Of a stretch of DNA of 64,000 nt, positions 26,229 through 34,406 are shown in pieces. This DNA is from Thermoplasmata archaeon (GTDB taxonomy: Archaea > Thermoplasmatota > Thermoplasmata > RBG-16-68-12 > SOIM01). The DNA is taken from assembly GCA_023140195.1 (NCBI GenBank), contig JAGLME010000014.1, positions 81,656 through 145,655 of the forward strand, read 5' to 3'. Every line of letters starts with the position of its first letter. The stretch's first letter is position 1. The translations under genes were made by a program, and so were the position numbers. Under the pieces are notes generated by a model. It ran no database searches. It saw only the letters and a list, made by a program, of their open reading frames with translations, and was not told the origin of the DNA.

Positions 26229-28406
26229 ATGAAGTTACAAGGGCGATCACTCCTGGTAGTTGTGCTGTCGATTCTTGTGATTGCGGTCCTTACACTTCCT
26301 GTTGGGGGATGGACACCCTTGGCGGTGAAGGATGACCAGAACGTATTCATGCCGGGGACCCAGCCTGGCGAAGCGGGAACCTTCCGGGAAGTCTCGTATT
26401 GCGAGGCATGCCACGGCGGCTATGATGAAGCGGTCGAACCCGTCTACAACTGGAGAGGATCCATGATGGGGCAGGCAGCGAGGGACCCACTATGGCTTGC
26501 CGCCATGACTGTTTCGGACCAAGATTCCATTTGGGCGACCGGCAACCCCAATGCCGGGGACCTTTGCATACGATGTCATACGCCCACGGGATGGCTTGAG
26601 GAGAGGAGCGATCCGACCAACACCTCCAATCTCACCAGTAAGGACTTCGAAGGCGTCACGTGCGATTTCTGTCACAGCATGGTCGATCCGTTCGTAGAAC
26701 TGGGACAGCCAGATGTGCCTGACGATAACGACCCCACTGCGATAAGCATGAGAATGGATACATATCTGAGGGACCTTGAGGTCTTGGGCAACCACACCCT
26801 TTTTGATGCCAGCCCCTTCCTGAGTCCTGCACACCTATCGGTGCACTTCGGCAATGGGGAACTCCCCAACTACATCGAGACCGGAGGCGGCCAGTACTTC
26901 GTCGACCCATCTGAGACCATTCGAGGGCCTTTCTGGGACGGGAACCCTGCCCACGCGGTCGACTACTCCCGCTTCCACAGCAGCAAGACGTACTGCATCA
27001 CTTGCCACGACGTCTCCAATTCACTTCTCGCAAGCGTTGTTCTCGGAGTTGACGTACCCGAGACCCAAGCAGCCGCGTCGTACTTCCACGTTGAGAGGAC
27101 GGGAAGCGAGTTCCTGCTCAGTGCCTATGGACAGGGAGGGAGTGAAACCCAGATCCCTGGAATCGCAACGGCCTCCAAATGCCAGGACTGTCATATGAGG
27201 GACGTCACCGGAAAGGGATCAAGGCTCCCGGGCACTCCGACACGGGATAACCTGCCCCTGCACGACCTGACCGGCGGCAACCAGTGGATACTCAGGATGC
27301 TGGCCTCAACGGATGCGACGGGTCCGGTTTACGATCAGTACAACTACCATATCCTCTCTGGGCAGAAGTACCCAGGCGCTCAGATTGATGTTGCTGGATT
27401 GCAGGGTAATGGCCAAGCGCTGATGGACGGCTCCCAGCGGGTGGACGACCTGATGAAAGTGGCTGCGAGCCTCAGCCTCGTCAACGAGACTTCAGAATCC
27501 GTGATACTGAAGGTCCAGAACAACGGGGGTCATAAGCTTCTCTCGGGATTCCCAGAGGGTCGGAGAGCGTTCCTCAACGTCAAGTTCTTCGACAAGGATG
27601 GCAACCTGATCGGGGAGATCAACCCGTACGAGCCTCTGACGACTTCTTTCGATGGGGGTGGGAACGAAGTGTACGTGTCGGGTGGTATTCTCACCAAAAC
27701 GCATGAAGAGCTGGTATGGGAAGCGTTGTTGAGCAGCAGTCTGACCGGGGAGGAGAAGAGCTTTCATTTCGCTTTGTCCACTGAACGATACAAGGATAAC
27801 AGGATACCTCCCAAAGGTTTTGACACTACCGGGATGAACGCCAGAAGCGTCCAACCCCGATGGAACGGGGAGGACGCTCCCAACTACTTCACACTAGAAG
27901 AGTACGCCGGGGGCTACGACCAGGTCACATTCGATTTGCCATCGGGCACCACCAGCTGGAATGCGACACTCTACTACCAGACCACGTCGAAGGAATATGT
28001 TGAGTTCTTGAGGGACCAGATCAACGGGGATGCTACAACGCTCTCTAGTCCAGCACCCTCCGGGGAGACTCTTGCTTACATTGTCCAAGACGACCCGTTC
28101 TTCTCGAACCTGAAAGGTTGGGGGGACGCAATTTGGGACCTCTGGCTCCATAACGACGGAAACGCCCCCATCCAGATGACGTCTCTAGGAGGGTCATTGC
28201 AGATCGAGGAAGATGAAGAGGAGCCGAACTTCATGGAGGAGTATTGGTGGCTGGCCCTGGTCGTGTCGGTTGTACTGGTACTCGGACTGCTGGCCTTCCG
28301 TATGTTAAGGAAGAGACCTGCCGTGGAGATGCCCGAGGATGATGAAGGTCCACCGGACGTGTCCGAAGAGCACTCTGGAATGGATGAAGAGGAAAAGAAG
28401 ACTTGA
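26229..28406 (+). CDS. Membrane-anchored pentaheme cytochrome c
   Basis: A 725-residue secreted protein with an N-terminal signal/anchor (about 7-28) and five CxxCH heme-binding motifs: CEACH (58-62), CIRCH, CDFCH, CITCH and CQDCH, all in the first half. The second half is a beta-rich domain, then one C-terminal TM helix (WWLALVVSVVLVLGLLAF) and an acidic tail. The topology exposes the hemes on the outer face. A strong SD (GAGGGGA) precedes the ATG and CCCTATATGA lies about 55 bases upstream. No cytochrome maturation genes are adjacent. Likely respiratory or extracellular electron transfer. Confidence 0.87.
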   Translation: MKLQGRSLLVVVLSILVIAVLTLPVGGWTPLAVKDDQNVFMPGTQPGEAGTFREVSYCEACHGGYDEAVEPVYNWRGSMMGQAARDPLWLAAMTVSDQDSIWATGNPNAGDLCIRCHTPTGWLEERSDPTNTSNLTSKDFEGVTCDFCHSMVDPFVELGQPDVPDDNDPTAISMRMDTYLRDLEVLGNHTLFDASPFLSPAHLSVHFGNGELPNYIETGGGQYFVDPSETIRGPFWDGNPAHAVDYSRFHSSKTYCITCHDVSNSLLASVVLGVDVPETQAAASYFHVERTGSEFLLSAYGQGGSETQIPGIATASKCQDCHMRDVTGKGSRLPGTPTRDNLPLHDLTGGNQWILRMLASTDATGPVYDQYNYHILSGQKYPGAQIDVAGLQGNGQALMDGSQRVDDLMKVAASLSLVNETSESVILKVQNNGGHKLLSGFPEGRRAFLNVKFFDKDGNLIGEINPYEPLTTSFDGGGNEVYVSGGILTKTHEELVWEALLSSSLTGEEKSFHFALSTERYKDNRIPPKGFDTTGMNARSVQPRWNGEDAPNYFTLEEYAGGYDQVTFDLPSGTTSWNATLYYQTTSKEYVEFLRDQINGDATTLSSPAPSGETLAYIVQDDPFFSNLKGWGDAIWDLWLHNDGNAPIQMTSLGGSLQIEEDEEEPNFMEEYWWLALVVSVVLVLGLLAFRMLRKRPAVEMPEDDEGPPDVSEEHSGMDEEEKKT

Positions 28407-28470
28407 CGCCTAGTACTGGCCCTACGCATTCTGCATACAGTTAAATACGAATAGGACTCTTTTAGAAGGC

Positions 28471-28496
28471 GAGCCTCCTAGATGACTAGGAGCCTC
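28471..28496 (+). promoter_or_regulatory. Hairpin in the leader of the small zinc-ribbon gene
   Basis: An 11-base arm (GAGCCTCCTAG) and its near-complement (CTAGGAGCCTC), with one mismatch, flank a 4-base loop ATGA. It falls between a TATA-like TTAAATA (28441-28447) and the ATG at 28520, so it should be in the 5' untranslated leader. It could be a regulatory hairpin, or a terminator-like end of the cytochrome transcript. Confidence 0.5.
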
Positions 28497-28519
28497 AAAG
28501 AAGAATAAGGAAGTATAAT

Positions 28520-28687
28520 ATGGACGACGATAGAGGAAGGCGTGGCTACGATCGCCCGCCTCGAGAGATGCACAAGGTCACTTGTGCAGATTGTGGAAAA
28601 GAAGACGAAGTTCCGTTCAAGCCGGACGGGACTAGACCGGTATACTGCCGGGATTGCTATAGGAATCGCAGGCCTAAGAGGTATTAG
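28520..28687 (+). CDS. Small CxxC...CxxC zinc-ribbon protein
   Basis: A 55-residue basic protein. An Arg/Asp-rich N-terminus is followed by a zinc ribbon with C22/C25 (VTCADCGKE) and C43/C46 (YCRDCYRNR), ending RPKRY. This HKVTCADCGKE...PVYCRDC pattern is a widespread family of tiny zinc ribbons, probably nucleic-acid or ribosome associated, without an assigned function. It has its own TATA box, a hairpin leader and a terminator, so it is a monocistronic unit. Confidence 0.85.
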   Translation: MDDDRGRRGYDRPPREMHKVTCADCGKEDEVPFKPDGTRPVYCRDCYRNRRPKRY

Positions 28688-28731
28688 TTAGGAATAAGTA
28701 GAGAGACTTAGCGGCTTTATTTTTATTCGAA

Positions 28732-28766
28732 GGGAGTTAAACCTCCCATTTTCTTTCTTTTGCTCT
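28732..28766 (+). terminator. Hairpin plus T-rich tract terminator
   Basis: GGGAG at 28732-28736 pairs with CTCCC at 28743-28747 across a 6-base loop and is followed by a T-rich run (ATTTTCTTTCTTTT). An earlier T-rich stretch (about 28715-28726) adds a second termination signal after the zinc-ribbon gene. Confidence 0.6.
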
Positions 28767-28853
28767 AGGTGTAATGCCAGATTTTTTCCTGTTTACCAAG
28801 AGTCGCTTAGCCCCAGCTCTGAGCGGAGCCATTCTGCCTGGACTCGGGGTCAC

Positions 28854-28865
28854 AAATATATATGG
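28854..28865 (+). promoter_or_regulatory. TATA box of the zinc-ribbon/TM gene
   Basis: AAATATATATGG is centred about 34 bases before the ATG at 28894. It predicts a leaderless or near-leaderless transcript, and no SD is seen. Confidence 0.6.
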
Positions 28866-28893
28866 CTTGTCTTATGCACAAATGGGGTAAGTT

Positions 28894-29244
28894 ATGTATT
28901 GTCAGAAATGTGGCAACCAGAACCCGGATGAGGCGCAGTTCTGTCTCAGGTGTGGCGCTCCGCTCCATGCTGCAGCGGCACCTCAATGGCAGCCAAAGAG
29001 GAATGACTGTGACAGAGGGGACGATCCTTGTACTGGAACGAAGCGTGGAGATGCGATCTTCTGGGGAATCATAATTGTCCTGGTTGGGATATGGATACTG
29101 ATCGAGTTCGTCCTGAAGAGAGTCCTTGAGACTTCTCATTGGATACACACTGTTGAGTTGTGGTGGATCTTTGGATTGGTGATTGGGATTGCCATCATAA
29201 TCGCGGGACTCAGATTGGTGTTCAAGCGCGGAAGAGCTCAATAG
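28894..29244 (+). CDS. Zinc-ribbon protein with two membrane helices
   Basis: A 116-residue protein starting directly with the ribbon MYCQKCGNQNPDE...FCLRCGAP (two CxxC pairs), then a polar linker and two TM helices (about 53-70 and 89-110). It resembles the larger zinc-ribbon membrane protein at 15.5 kb in plan, but the ribbon is at the other end. Function unknown. Its end overlaps the end of the convergent membrane gene by 7 bases. Confidence 0.8.
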   Translation: MYCQKCGNQNPDEAQFCLRCGAPLHAAAAPQWQPKRNDCDRGDDPCTGTKRGDAIFWGIIIVLVGIWILIEFVLKRVLETSHWIHTVELWWIFGLVIGIAIIIAGLRLVFKRGRAQ

Positions 29245-29942
29245 GTCTTGCACGATTGGTCGCATGCCAGGCAGATATCTCTGTGACGTTTGCTAGACAA
29301 CTGAATCCTCGTGTCCAGCCACAGGAATGAGATGATTATGGCAATGAGGCCGAATGCTGCACTTCCAGTCAGTTGATGCACGCTCACGACCACGAGGAAG
29401 AAGCCAATCACCAGGAATATGTTGATCCGGTTGTGCAACCCGGCCTTCCCTAGGGAAAGGATGATGTCAGCTAGGCTGAGTGCGACGAGAACTATGCCCA
29501 CAATTAGAAGGACAAACAGGATCCAGGCGTCCACATCGACTTGAAGAGCGATATAGGATATCGTGAAGATGATTGCCACAATTGACCCCAAGGCCAGACC
29601 GGTGCAGCCGGAGCACACTGTACGGCCCATGAACTCCATTACATGACCGTCGAACTCCTCACAATCTGGATGGTGTCCTGTCATTCTCCTACCGCTTCTC
29701 TCCCGCTTGTCGGCTATGTGGGCGTGACCTCTTGCTCTCGACGATCTCCTCGTCCAGCCGGGTCGCAAAGCCAGTGAGATCCCGAACAGGCAGCTGGCCA
29801 CGAAGGCTCCCCCTACGATTAGCTTGTCATTGAACGTGGTTGAACCAGATTCAGAGAATCCCAGCCAGGCTATCAGTGTTATGAAAACGGCTCCCATCGC
29901 CGAGAGAACAAGGTATATTGTCGCGTTCCTTCCAGGCGTCAA
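29238..29942 (-). CDS. Membrane protein with HHPDC...CSGCTG motif (DUF2085-like)
   Basis: A 234-residue protein with two N-terminal TM helices, a basic loop, a His/Cys segment (GHHPDCEEF about 88-96, VCSGCTG about 108-114) and four to five further helices, ending with CLACDQSC. The central segment recalls the HxC...CxxCTG pattern of DUF2085 membrane proteins, which may bind metal. The start is TTG at 29942, overlapping the upstream radical SAM stop as TTGA, so the two are coupled. Confidence 0.65.
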   Translation of the reverse strand: MTPGRNATIYLVLSAMGAVFITLIAWLGFSESGSTTFNDKLIVGGAFVASCLFGISLALRPGWTRRSSRARGHAHIADKRERSGRRMTGHHPDCEEFDGHVMEFMGRTVCSGCTGLALGSIVAIIFTISYIALQVDVDAWILFVLLIVGIVLVALSLADIILSLGKAGLHNRINIFLVIGFFLVVVSVHQLTGSAAFGLIAIIISFLWLDTRIQLSSKRHRDICLACDQSCKTY

Positions 29943-31372
29943 ATGAGACTCCTCAGCGTCTTCAGGACCTTCTGTCCAGCCATGTGACGATAGGCCCTCC
30001 TTTTGATCTCGTTCTTGGAGAAGATCCCCCTAATGTTCCGTACCGTTGAACCGTAGAACTCGCGATAGCACTGGAAGAGCTCCTCCTGGACCTCTTTTCT
30101 GGAGAGCGTCTCGGTAGGCATGATCGCATGGGACATGTCGTAGTTGGCATAGTTCTGATCCTCCAGCCATCCGTTCTCCCTTGCCTCGTCGAACACTTCG
30201 GTGCCGGGAAACGGTGTCAGCGTGGTGTACACGTTCAGATCCGAATCCAGATCGAACGAGAACTGTCTCAACCTCTCTATGGATTCCGCGGTATCCTGTC
30301 TGGAACCTATCACCATCATGGCCTGGGCGAACACGTCATTCTCCTTGAGGGTCTTCACGGCCTTGATCGAATCGCCCACCCGCGCCCCTTTCTTGAAGTA
30401 CTTCAGGACCTCCGGCGAATCGTTCTCCACCCCTATCAGGATCCAGTTGTTGCCGACTTCCCGCATCTTCCCGACCAATTCTGGGTTATTTGAGATGTCA
30501 TCAGTTCTCGCCTGAAAGAACCAGTTGACGTCGTCTATGAAATCCTTCTTGCGCAATTCCTCCCACAGACCCATTCCACGTTTCCTGTAATCGAAATTGT
30601 CGTCCGTCAGCCACAGGAACACTCCCCCGTACGTCTTGTGCAGGAACTCCATCTCGTCCGCGATCCTTTTGGGGGACTTCGTTCTCCACCTGCCTTGCCA
30701 GTGTCTCCATTGAGTGCAGAAAGAGCATTTGTGCGTGCAACCGCGCCCACCTTCGAGGATCATGTATTTCTTCTTGCCGGCCATCAACGCGAAATGGTAC
30801 CTGTCCATGTTCTTCTCGATCAGATGGTATGCGGGGTAAGGCAGGTCGTCCAGGTTCTCTATCAATGGACGGTCGGGGGTATGAACTATCTCACCGTTGC
30901 TCCTGAGCCCCAGCCCGTGGACCTGGCCCATATCGCCGCCCTGTCGAACCGTCTTTATCAGCTCTACAATGGTCAACTCCCCCTCTCCCCTCACGATGTA
31001 ATCTATCTCGGGGAAGTCTCTGAGGGATTCTTCGGTCACGGCCGTGAAGTGCTGTCCCCCCACTATGGTAACGATATCCTCGCTCACTCCCTTGGCCATC
31101 TGCGCGACCCTCGCACAAACGTACGCGTTGCACGTGAAGCCCGATGTCGCGACGAAAGATGGGGACATGGATTCTATGAACTTCTGGATATAATCCCAAC
31201 TCTTCTTCTCGGCCTGGCAGTCTATCACCTTGACCTCCATATCCGGAAGCTCTCTCTCCACGTATGCAGCCAGAACCAGCAGTCCTGTTGGTGGCGGCAA
31301 GTACTCCCCCATCAAGAACCAATAGTCCTTCGGTGGCTCAACGAACAATATGCTCGAGGTCATCTTTCCCAT
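29939..31372 (-). CDS. B12-binding-domain radical SAM protein
   Basis: About 477 residues. The N-terminal cobalamin-binding-like Rossmann domain (about 1-150, with GEYLPPPTGLLVLAAY and VGGQHFT) is followed by a radical SAM core with GRGCTHKCSFCTQW (CxxxCxxC) and a C-terminal extension. Such proteins methylate or rearrange unactivated carbons in lipids, antibiotics or pigments. The substrate here cannot be read. ATG 31372 and ATG 31363 are both possible starts, with a TTG at 31381. It is coupled to the DUF2085-like membrane gene, which suggests a membrane-lipid substrate, but that is speculative. Confidence 0.82.
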   Translation of the reverse strand: MGKMTSSILFVEPPKDYWFLMGEYLPPPTGLLVLAAYVERELPDMEVKVIDCQAEKKSWDYIQKFIESMSPSFVATSGFTCNAYVCARVAQMAKGVSEDIVTIVGGQHFTAVTEESLRDFPEIDYIVRGEGELTIVELIKTVRQGGDMGQVHGLGLRSNGEIVHTPDRPLIENLDDLPYPAYHLIEKNMDRYHFALMAGKKKYMILEGGRGCTHKCSFCTQWRHWQGRWRTKSPKRIADEMEFLHKTYGGVFLWLTDDNFDYRKRGMGLWEELRKKDFIDDVNWFFQARTDDISNNPELVGKMREVGNNWILIGVENDSPEVLKYFKKGARVGDSIKAVKTLKENDVFAQAMMVIGSRQDTAESIERLRQFSFDLDSDLNVYTTLTPFPGTEVFDEARENGWLEDQNYANYDMSHAIMPTETLSRKEVQEELFQCYREFYGSTVRNIRGIFSKNEIKRRAYRHMAGQKVLKTLRSLI

Positions 31373-31595
31373 CCTGGACAATCAAATCGATACTGAAATA
31401 GGTTGTTGTATTCACCTCGAATGAAAGATTTAAGAACGTGTTGAGCATGTCAGTAAGTTGCCAGGCTATTGGGAAGGCAGAGAACCGGTCTGGGCGAAAG
31501 AACTCGGGATTTGATGCCCGGACTGAGATGAATTGCGTTTAAGATTGATGAATGGAATGTTATGAGCCGCCATCATTGGGGAAGGAGGAAGTAAC

Positions 31596-32876
31596 TTGGA
31601 GAACGTGGGGAGTGAGAAAGACTGGGAGAATGATCCTGTTGAAGGAGATAACAATCCCTCTCATGACGGTAGAGAGCCGAAGAACAATTTCAATCCGGCA
31701 ATGAAGAACATACACCTTTCTCCGATAGTCAGGATAAGTGAACGGGCTCTGGAGATGGGTCCTGCATACCGTGAAAAGACCGGAAAGGATTTCGTCTATT
31801 TCCAGAGGGGAGAGGTTGATTTCCCCACTCCTGAGTACATCAAGGACGCCGCTAAGAGGGCCCTGGACGAGAATCGGACCAAGTATCCCAAGTCCGGAGG
31901 GGAACCCGAATTCAAGGACGCGATCCTGAGGAAACTACTGGATTTCAATAAGGCGGAGAACCTCACCAGGGAGAACATTGTCTGCACCTATGGTGGAATG
32001 GAAGCTCTGCAGTTGTCGTTCAAGCTCTTCGAAGGCGGGAAGGCCGCGACCTTCGCACCGTACTGGAGCCCCATATCCGAGAACTTCGTGCCCTTCCTGC
32101 AGATGGATCTCACTGAGATACCGTTGAAGGAGGATTTCAGCATTGACTTCGACATGCTGGACGAGGTTCTGAAGGACGTCAACATCTTCTACTTCAACAC
32201 GCCCAACAATCCCACCGGGAAGGTGTTCTCTGAGGATGAGGTGAAGAAGATCGCTGAACTGTGCTACCAGAATGATGCTTATCTTCTCTCGGACGAACCA
32301 TATGAGAGGATCATATTCGATGGAAAGGAACACTTCAGCGCCGCGTCACTGGACTACGACAACATAATCTCCGCATTCTCGTTCTCCAAGACGTATTCAA
32401 TGACCGGATGGCGCATGGGCTATCTGGTTGCCAGGGATCCCAAGGTCGCTGGGATGTTGAAGTTGGGGAATTACAGCTGCACGGCTGGAGTGGTCCAGTT
32501 CCTGCAGTATGCCGGCAAGGAAGCGCTGGACAATCGCGAGGAAGGGGAGAAGGCCATTGGGCAGATGGTGGACGAGTACAAGCGAAGAAGAGACGTTCTC
32601 TGCTCAGAACTTGCGAAAGTTGACGGTGTCAAGTTTGAGAAGCCAGAGGGGGCGTTCTATCTGTTTCCTAACTTCACTGGGCTGATTCCGGAAGATCTCC
32701 AGGGAAAAGACCGTGACGAATATGTCTTCGACAAATTGATGGAGAACGGCGTTGCTACCGTCTACGGCAGTTGTTTCGGAAAGAACTTCGGGGACAACAT
32801 CAGGATTTCATTCTCAACGACTCCGGAACCCGTAATTGTTGACGGCGTCGAGAGGATTCGCAAGGCATTTGAGTAA
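31596..32876 (+). CDS. Class I/II PLP-dependent aminotransferase
   Basis: A 426-residue fold-type I aminotransferase. Motifs: YPKSGGEPEF, NTPNNPTGKVF, the Asp/Tyr in LSDEPYERI, the PLP Lys in SFSKTYSMTGWRMGY and the C-terminal Arg in NIRISFS. It is close to aspartate/aromatic aminotransferases. The TTG at 31596 has GGAGG 7 bases upstream. It adds about 35 residues of a polar N-terminus before the usual family start near ATG 31701. Confidence 0.88.
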   Translation: MENVGSEKDWENDPVEGDNNPSHDGREPKNNFNPAMKNIHLSPIVRISERALEMGPAYREKTGKDFVYFQRGEVDFPTPEYIKDAAKRALDENRTKYPKSGGEPEFKDAILRKLLDFNKAENLTRENIVCTYGGMEALQLSFKLFEGGKAATFAPYWSPISENFVPFLQMDLTEIPLKEDFSIDFDMLDEVLKDVNIFYFNTPNNPTGKVFSEDEVKKIAELCYQNDAYLLSDEPYERIIFDGKEHFSAASLDYDNIISAFSFSKTYSMTGWRMGYLVARDPKVAGMLKLGNYSCTAGVVQFLQYAGKEALDNREEGEKAIGQMVDEYKRRRDVLCSELAKVDGVKFEKPEGAFYLFPNFTGLIPEDLQGKDRDEYVFDKLMENGVATVYGSCFGKNFGDNIRISFSTTPEPVIVDGVERIRKAFE

Positions 32877-32911
32877 GATTGTGGAAAGACAGCGGGCCCA
32901 GAGGCAATAGC

Positions 32912-34180
32912 TTAGGACCCCGGTCTCTCGTGGTCAATTGGAGCAGATTCCCTCGATCTCTTGTTTCTCCCTTTCACCAACAAGGCCAAAAGAATCGCAA
33001 GCAAAGCAACCAGCACACCAACTACTGCAAAACGGATCTCCAAATCTGTGGAATCCGCCCCCTTCAATTCCGACTCGGCGATAGTCCATCTATCCAGAAG
33101 AACGCCGGTTGCGCTGAACTTCGCGCAATATGAAGAGTAAGAGAAATCCCTGGATCCGCTGTTCGGATCTTCGCGGATTATTTCCGACACGTGCCAGACA
33201 ATGTATGCGTTTCTAGATGAATCCACGTCTATACTCGGTCTTAGCTGGATATCTCGGATATCTCCTACTCTGATCCCAGAAGCCGAAGTAGTAACATTTC
33301 CAGTGTTATTGAGTTTCATGTACCCTATGCCTGAAGATGCTATGCCAGTGATGTGGATTTGATTGTCCGAATCGACCTTTAGTGTCAATGGTCCAGACCA
33401 TTCTGCGGTGCCGGGTATTTGTGTATTGTTGATCACAACAACTCCATTGTGGTCAATTCTAGTGAAATGCAGGTAGTCATCGTGGTGCTTGATCACATGA
33501 ATGTTGCCGTTGGAGTCGACGCCCCCGTCTTCACCCAAGTAGACAAACTGAGAGTTCTGATCCAGAACGACAGGAAAGCCGGGGATTGACGAAGTCTGAG
33601 ACACATTAGTTCTTCCCAGAACAGATTCCGCGTTATCGTCGAAAACCACATAGTATTGGAAGCATTGACCCTGGGAGCACTCCAACCAAGAGAGATAGAT
33701 GTTGTCATCTGTTCCAACTGTAAGGCTCATCGTGAGTGGCATCTGAGGAAGGACTTTCTTTTCAAGAACCTCCTCACCATCAGTGTCCAATTTCACAATG
33801 AACGTGCCATTCAATACGTAGGCTACCCAGACGTTGCTATTGGAATCGACCTCAATGAGGGGTGTTCTCCCACCACTCAGGGAAATGGGTCTGTCCTTCA
33901 CCAGTTCCTCGCCGTCAGAGTCGAACTTCGTGTAATAGATCCTCGTCCTGAGGAACGTGCCGTCAAGAGAGAATAGCTCCTTGTCTCTGCCGTCGGCCCA
34001 TACGATTTGGAGGTTCTCTTCTGAATCAACTGCTATTGCAGCATATCCCACGCGAGGGAGGTCGCCCTCAGGAACACTCAAAAGGGGTAGAGCGGCAAAA
34101 TACACTGCAAGGACTAGGAGAATCGCAATTAGAATGATAACTAACGAAAGGATGCGTTCTCTCCCGTTCATATGGGGCAT
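32912..34180 (-). CDS. Membrane-anchored beta-propeller-like surface protein
   Basis: About 422 residues from the ATG at 34180 (or 34171). One N-terminal TM helix is followed by a long extracytoplasmic domain of repeated strands marked by VDS(D/N)xN and WADGRD-type motifs, with many N-x-S/T sites. A C-terminal TM helix (VVGVLVALLAILLALLV) and a basic tail follow. It looks like a beta-propeller or sialidase-like repeat protein of unknown ligand. CATATAA just before the start may be part of its promoter. Confidence 0.72.
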   Translation of the reverse strand: MPHMNGRERILSLVIILIAILLVLAVYFAALPLLSVPEGDLPRVGYAAIAVDSEENLQIVWADGRDKELFSLDGTFLRTRIYYTKFDSDGEELVKDRPISLSGGRTPLIEVDSNSNVWVAYVLNGTFIVKLDTDGEEVLEKKVLPQMPLTMSLTVGTDDNIYLSWLECSQGQCFQYYVVFDDNAESVLGRTNVSQTSSIPGFPVVLDQNSQFVYLGEDGGVDSNGNIHVIKHHDDYLHFTRIDHNGVVVINNTQIPGTAEWSGPLTLKVDSDNQIHITGIASSGIGYMKLNNTGNVTTSASGIRVGDIRDIQLRPSIDVDSSRNAYIVWHVSEIIREDPNSGSRDFSYSSYCAKFSATGVLLDRWTIAESELKGADSTDLEIRFAVVGVLVALLAILLALLVKGRNKRSRESAPIDHERPGS

Positions 34181-34281
34181 TATATGTGCTGGTTTAGGAA
34201 ATAGGTTTCCCTCTTCCCTTTCCATTCGCCATAATGTGGCAATGAAACAGCCCAAATATGAGGGTTTCGTACCCTAATGAA

Positions 34282-34356
34282 CGGGCCCAGAGGGATTCGA
34301 ACCCTCGATCTCTTGGTCCGAAGCCAAGCGCCCTATCCGTGCTAGGCTATGGGCCC
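34282..34356 (-). tRNA. tRNA-Arg (anticodon UCG)
   Basis: A 75-base tRNA including discriminator G, no encoded CCA. The 7-bp acceptor GGGCCCA/TGGGCCC is perfect. The anticodon stem CTTGG/CCAAG encloses loop CTTCGGA (anticodon TCG), and the T arm GAGGG-TTCGAAT-CCCTC is perfect. It decodes CGA/CGG-type Arg codons. It lies 50 bases downstream of argS on the same strand. Confidence 0.95.
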
Positions 34357-34406
34357 TTCTCACTGGAACTCCAAAAAGAAACGATGGGATATAATACCAA
34401 CTATAT

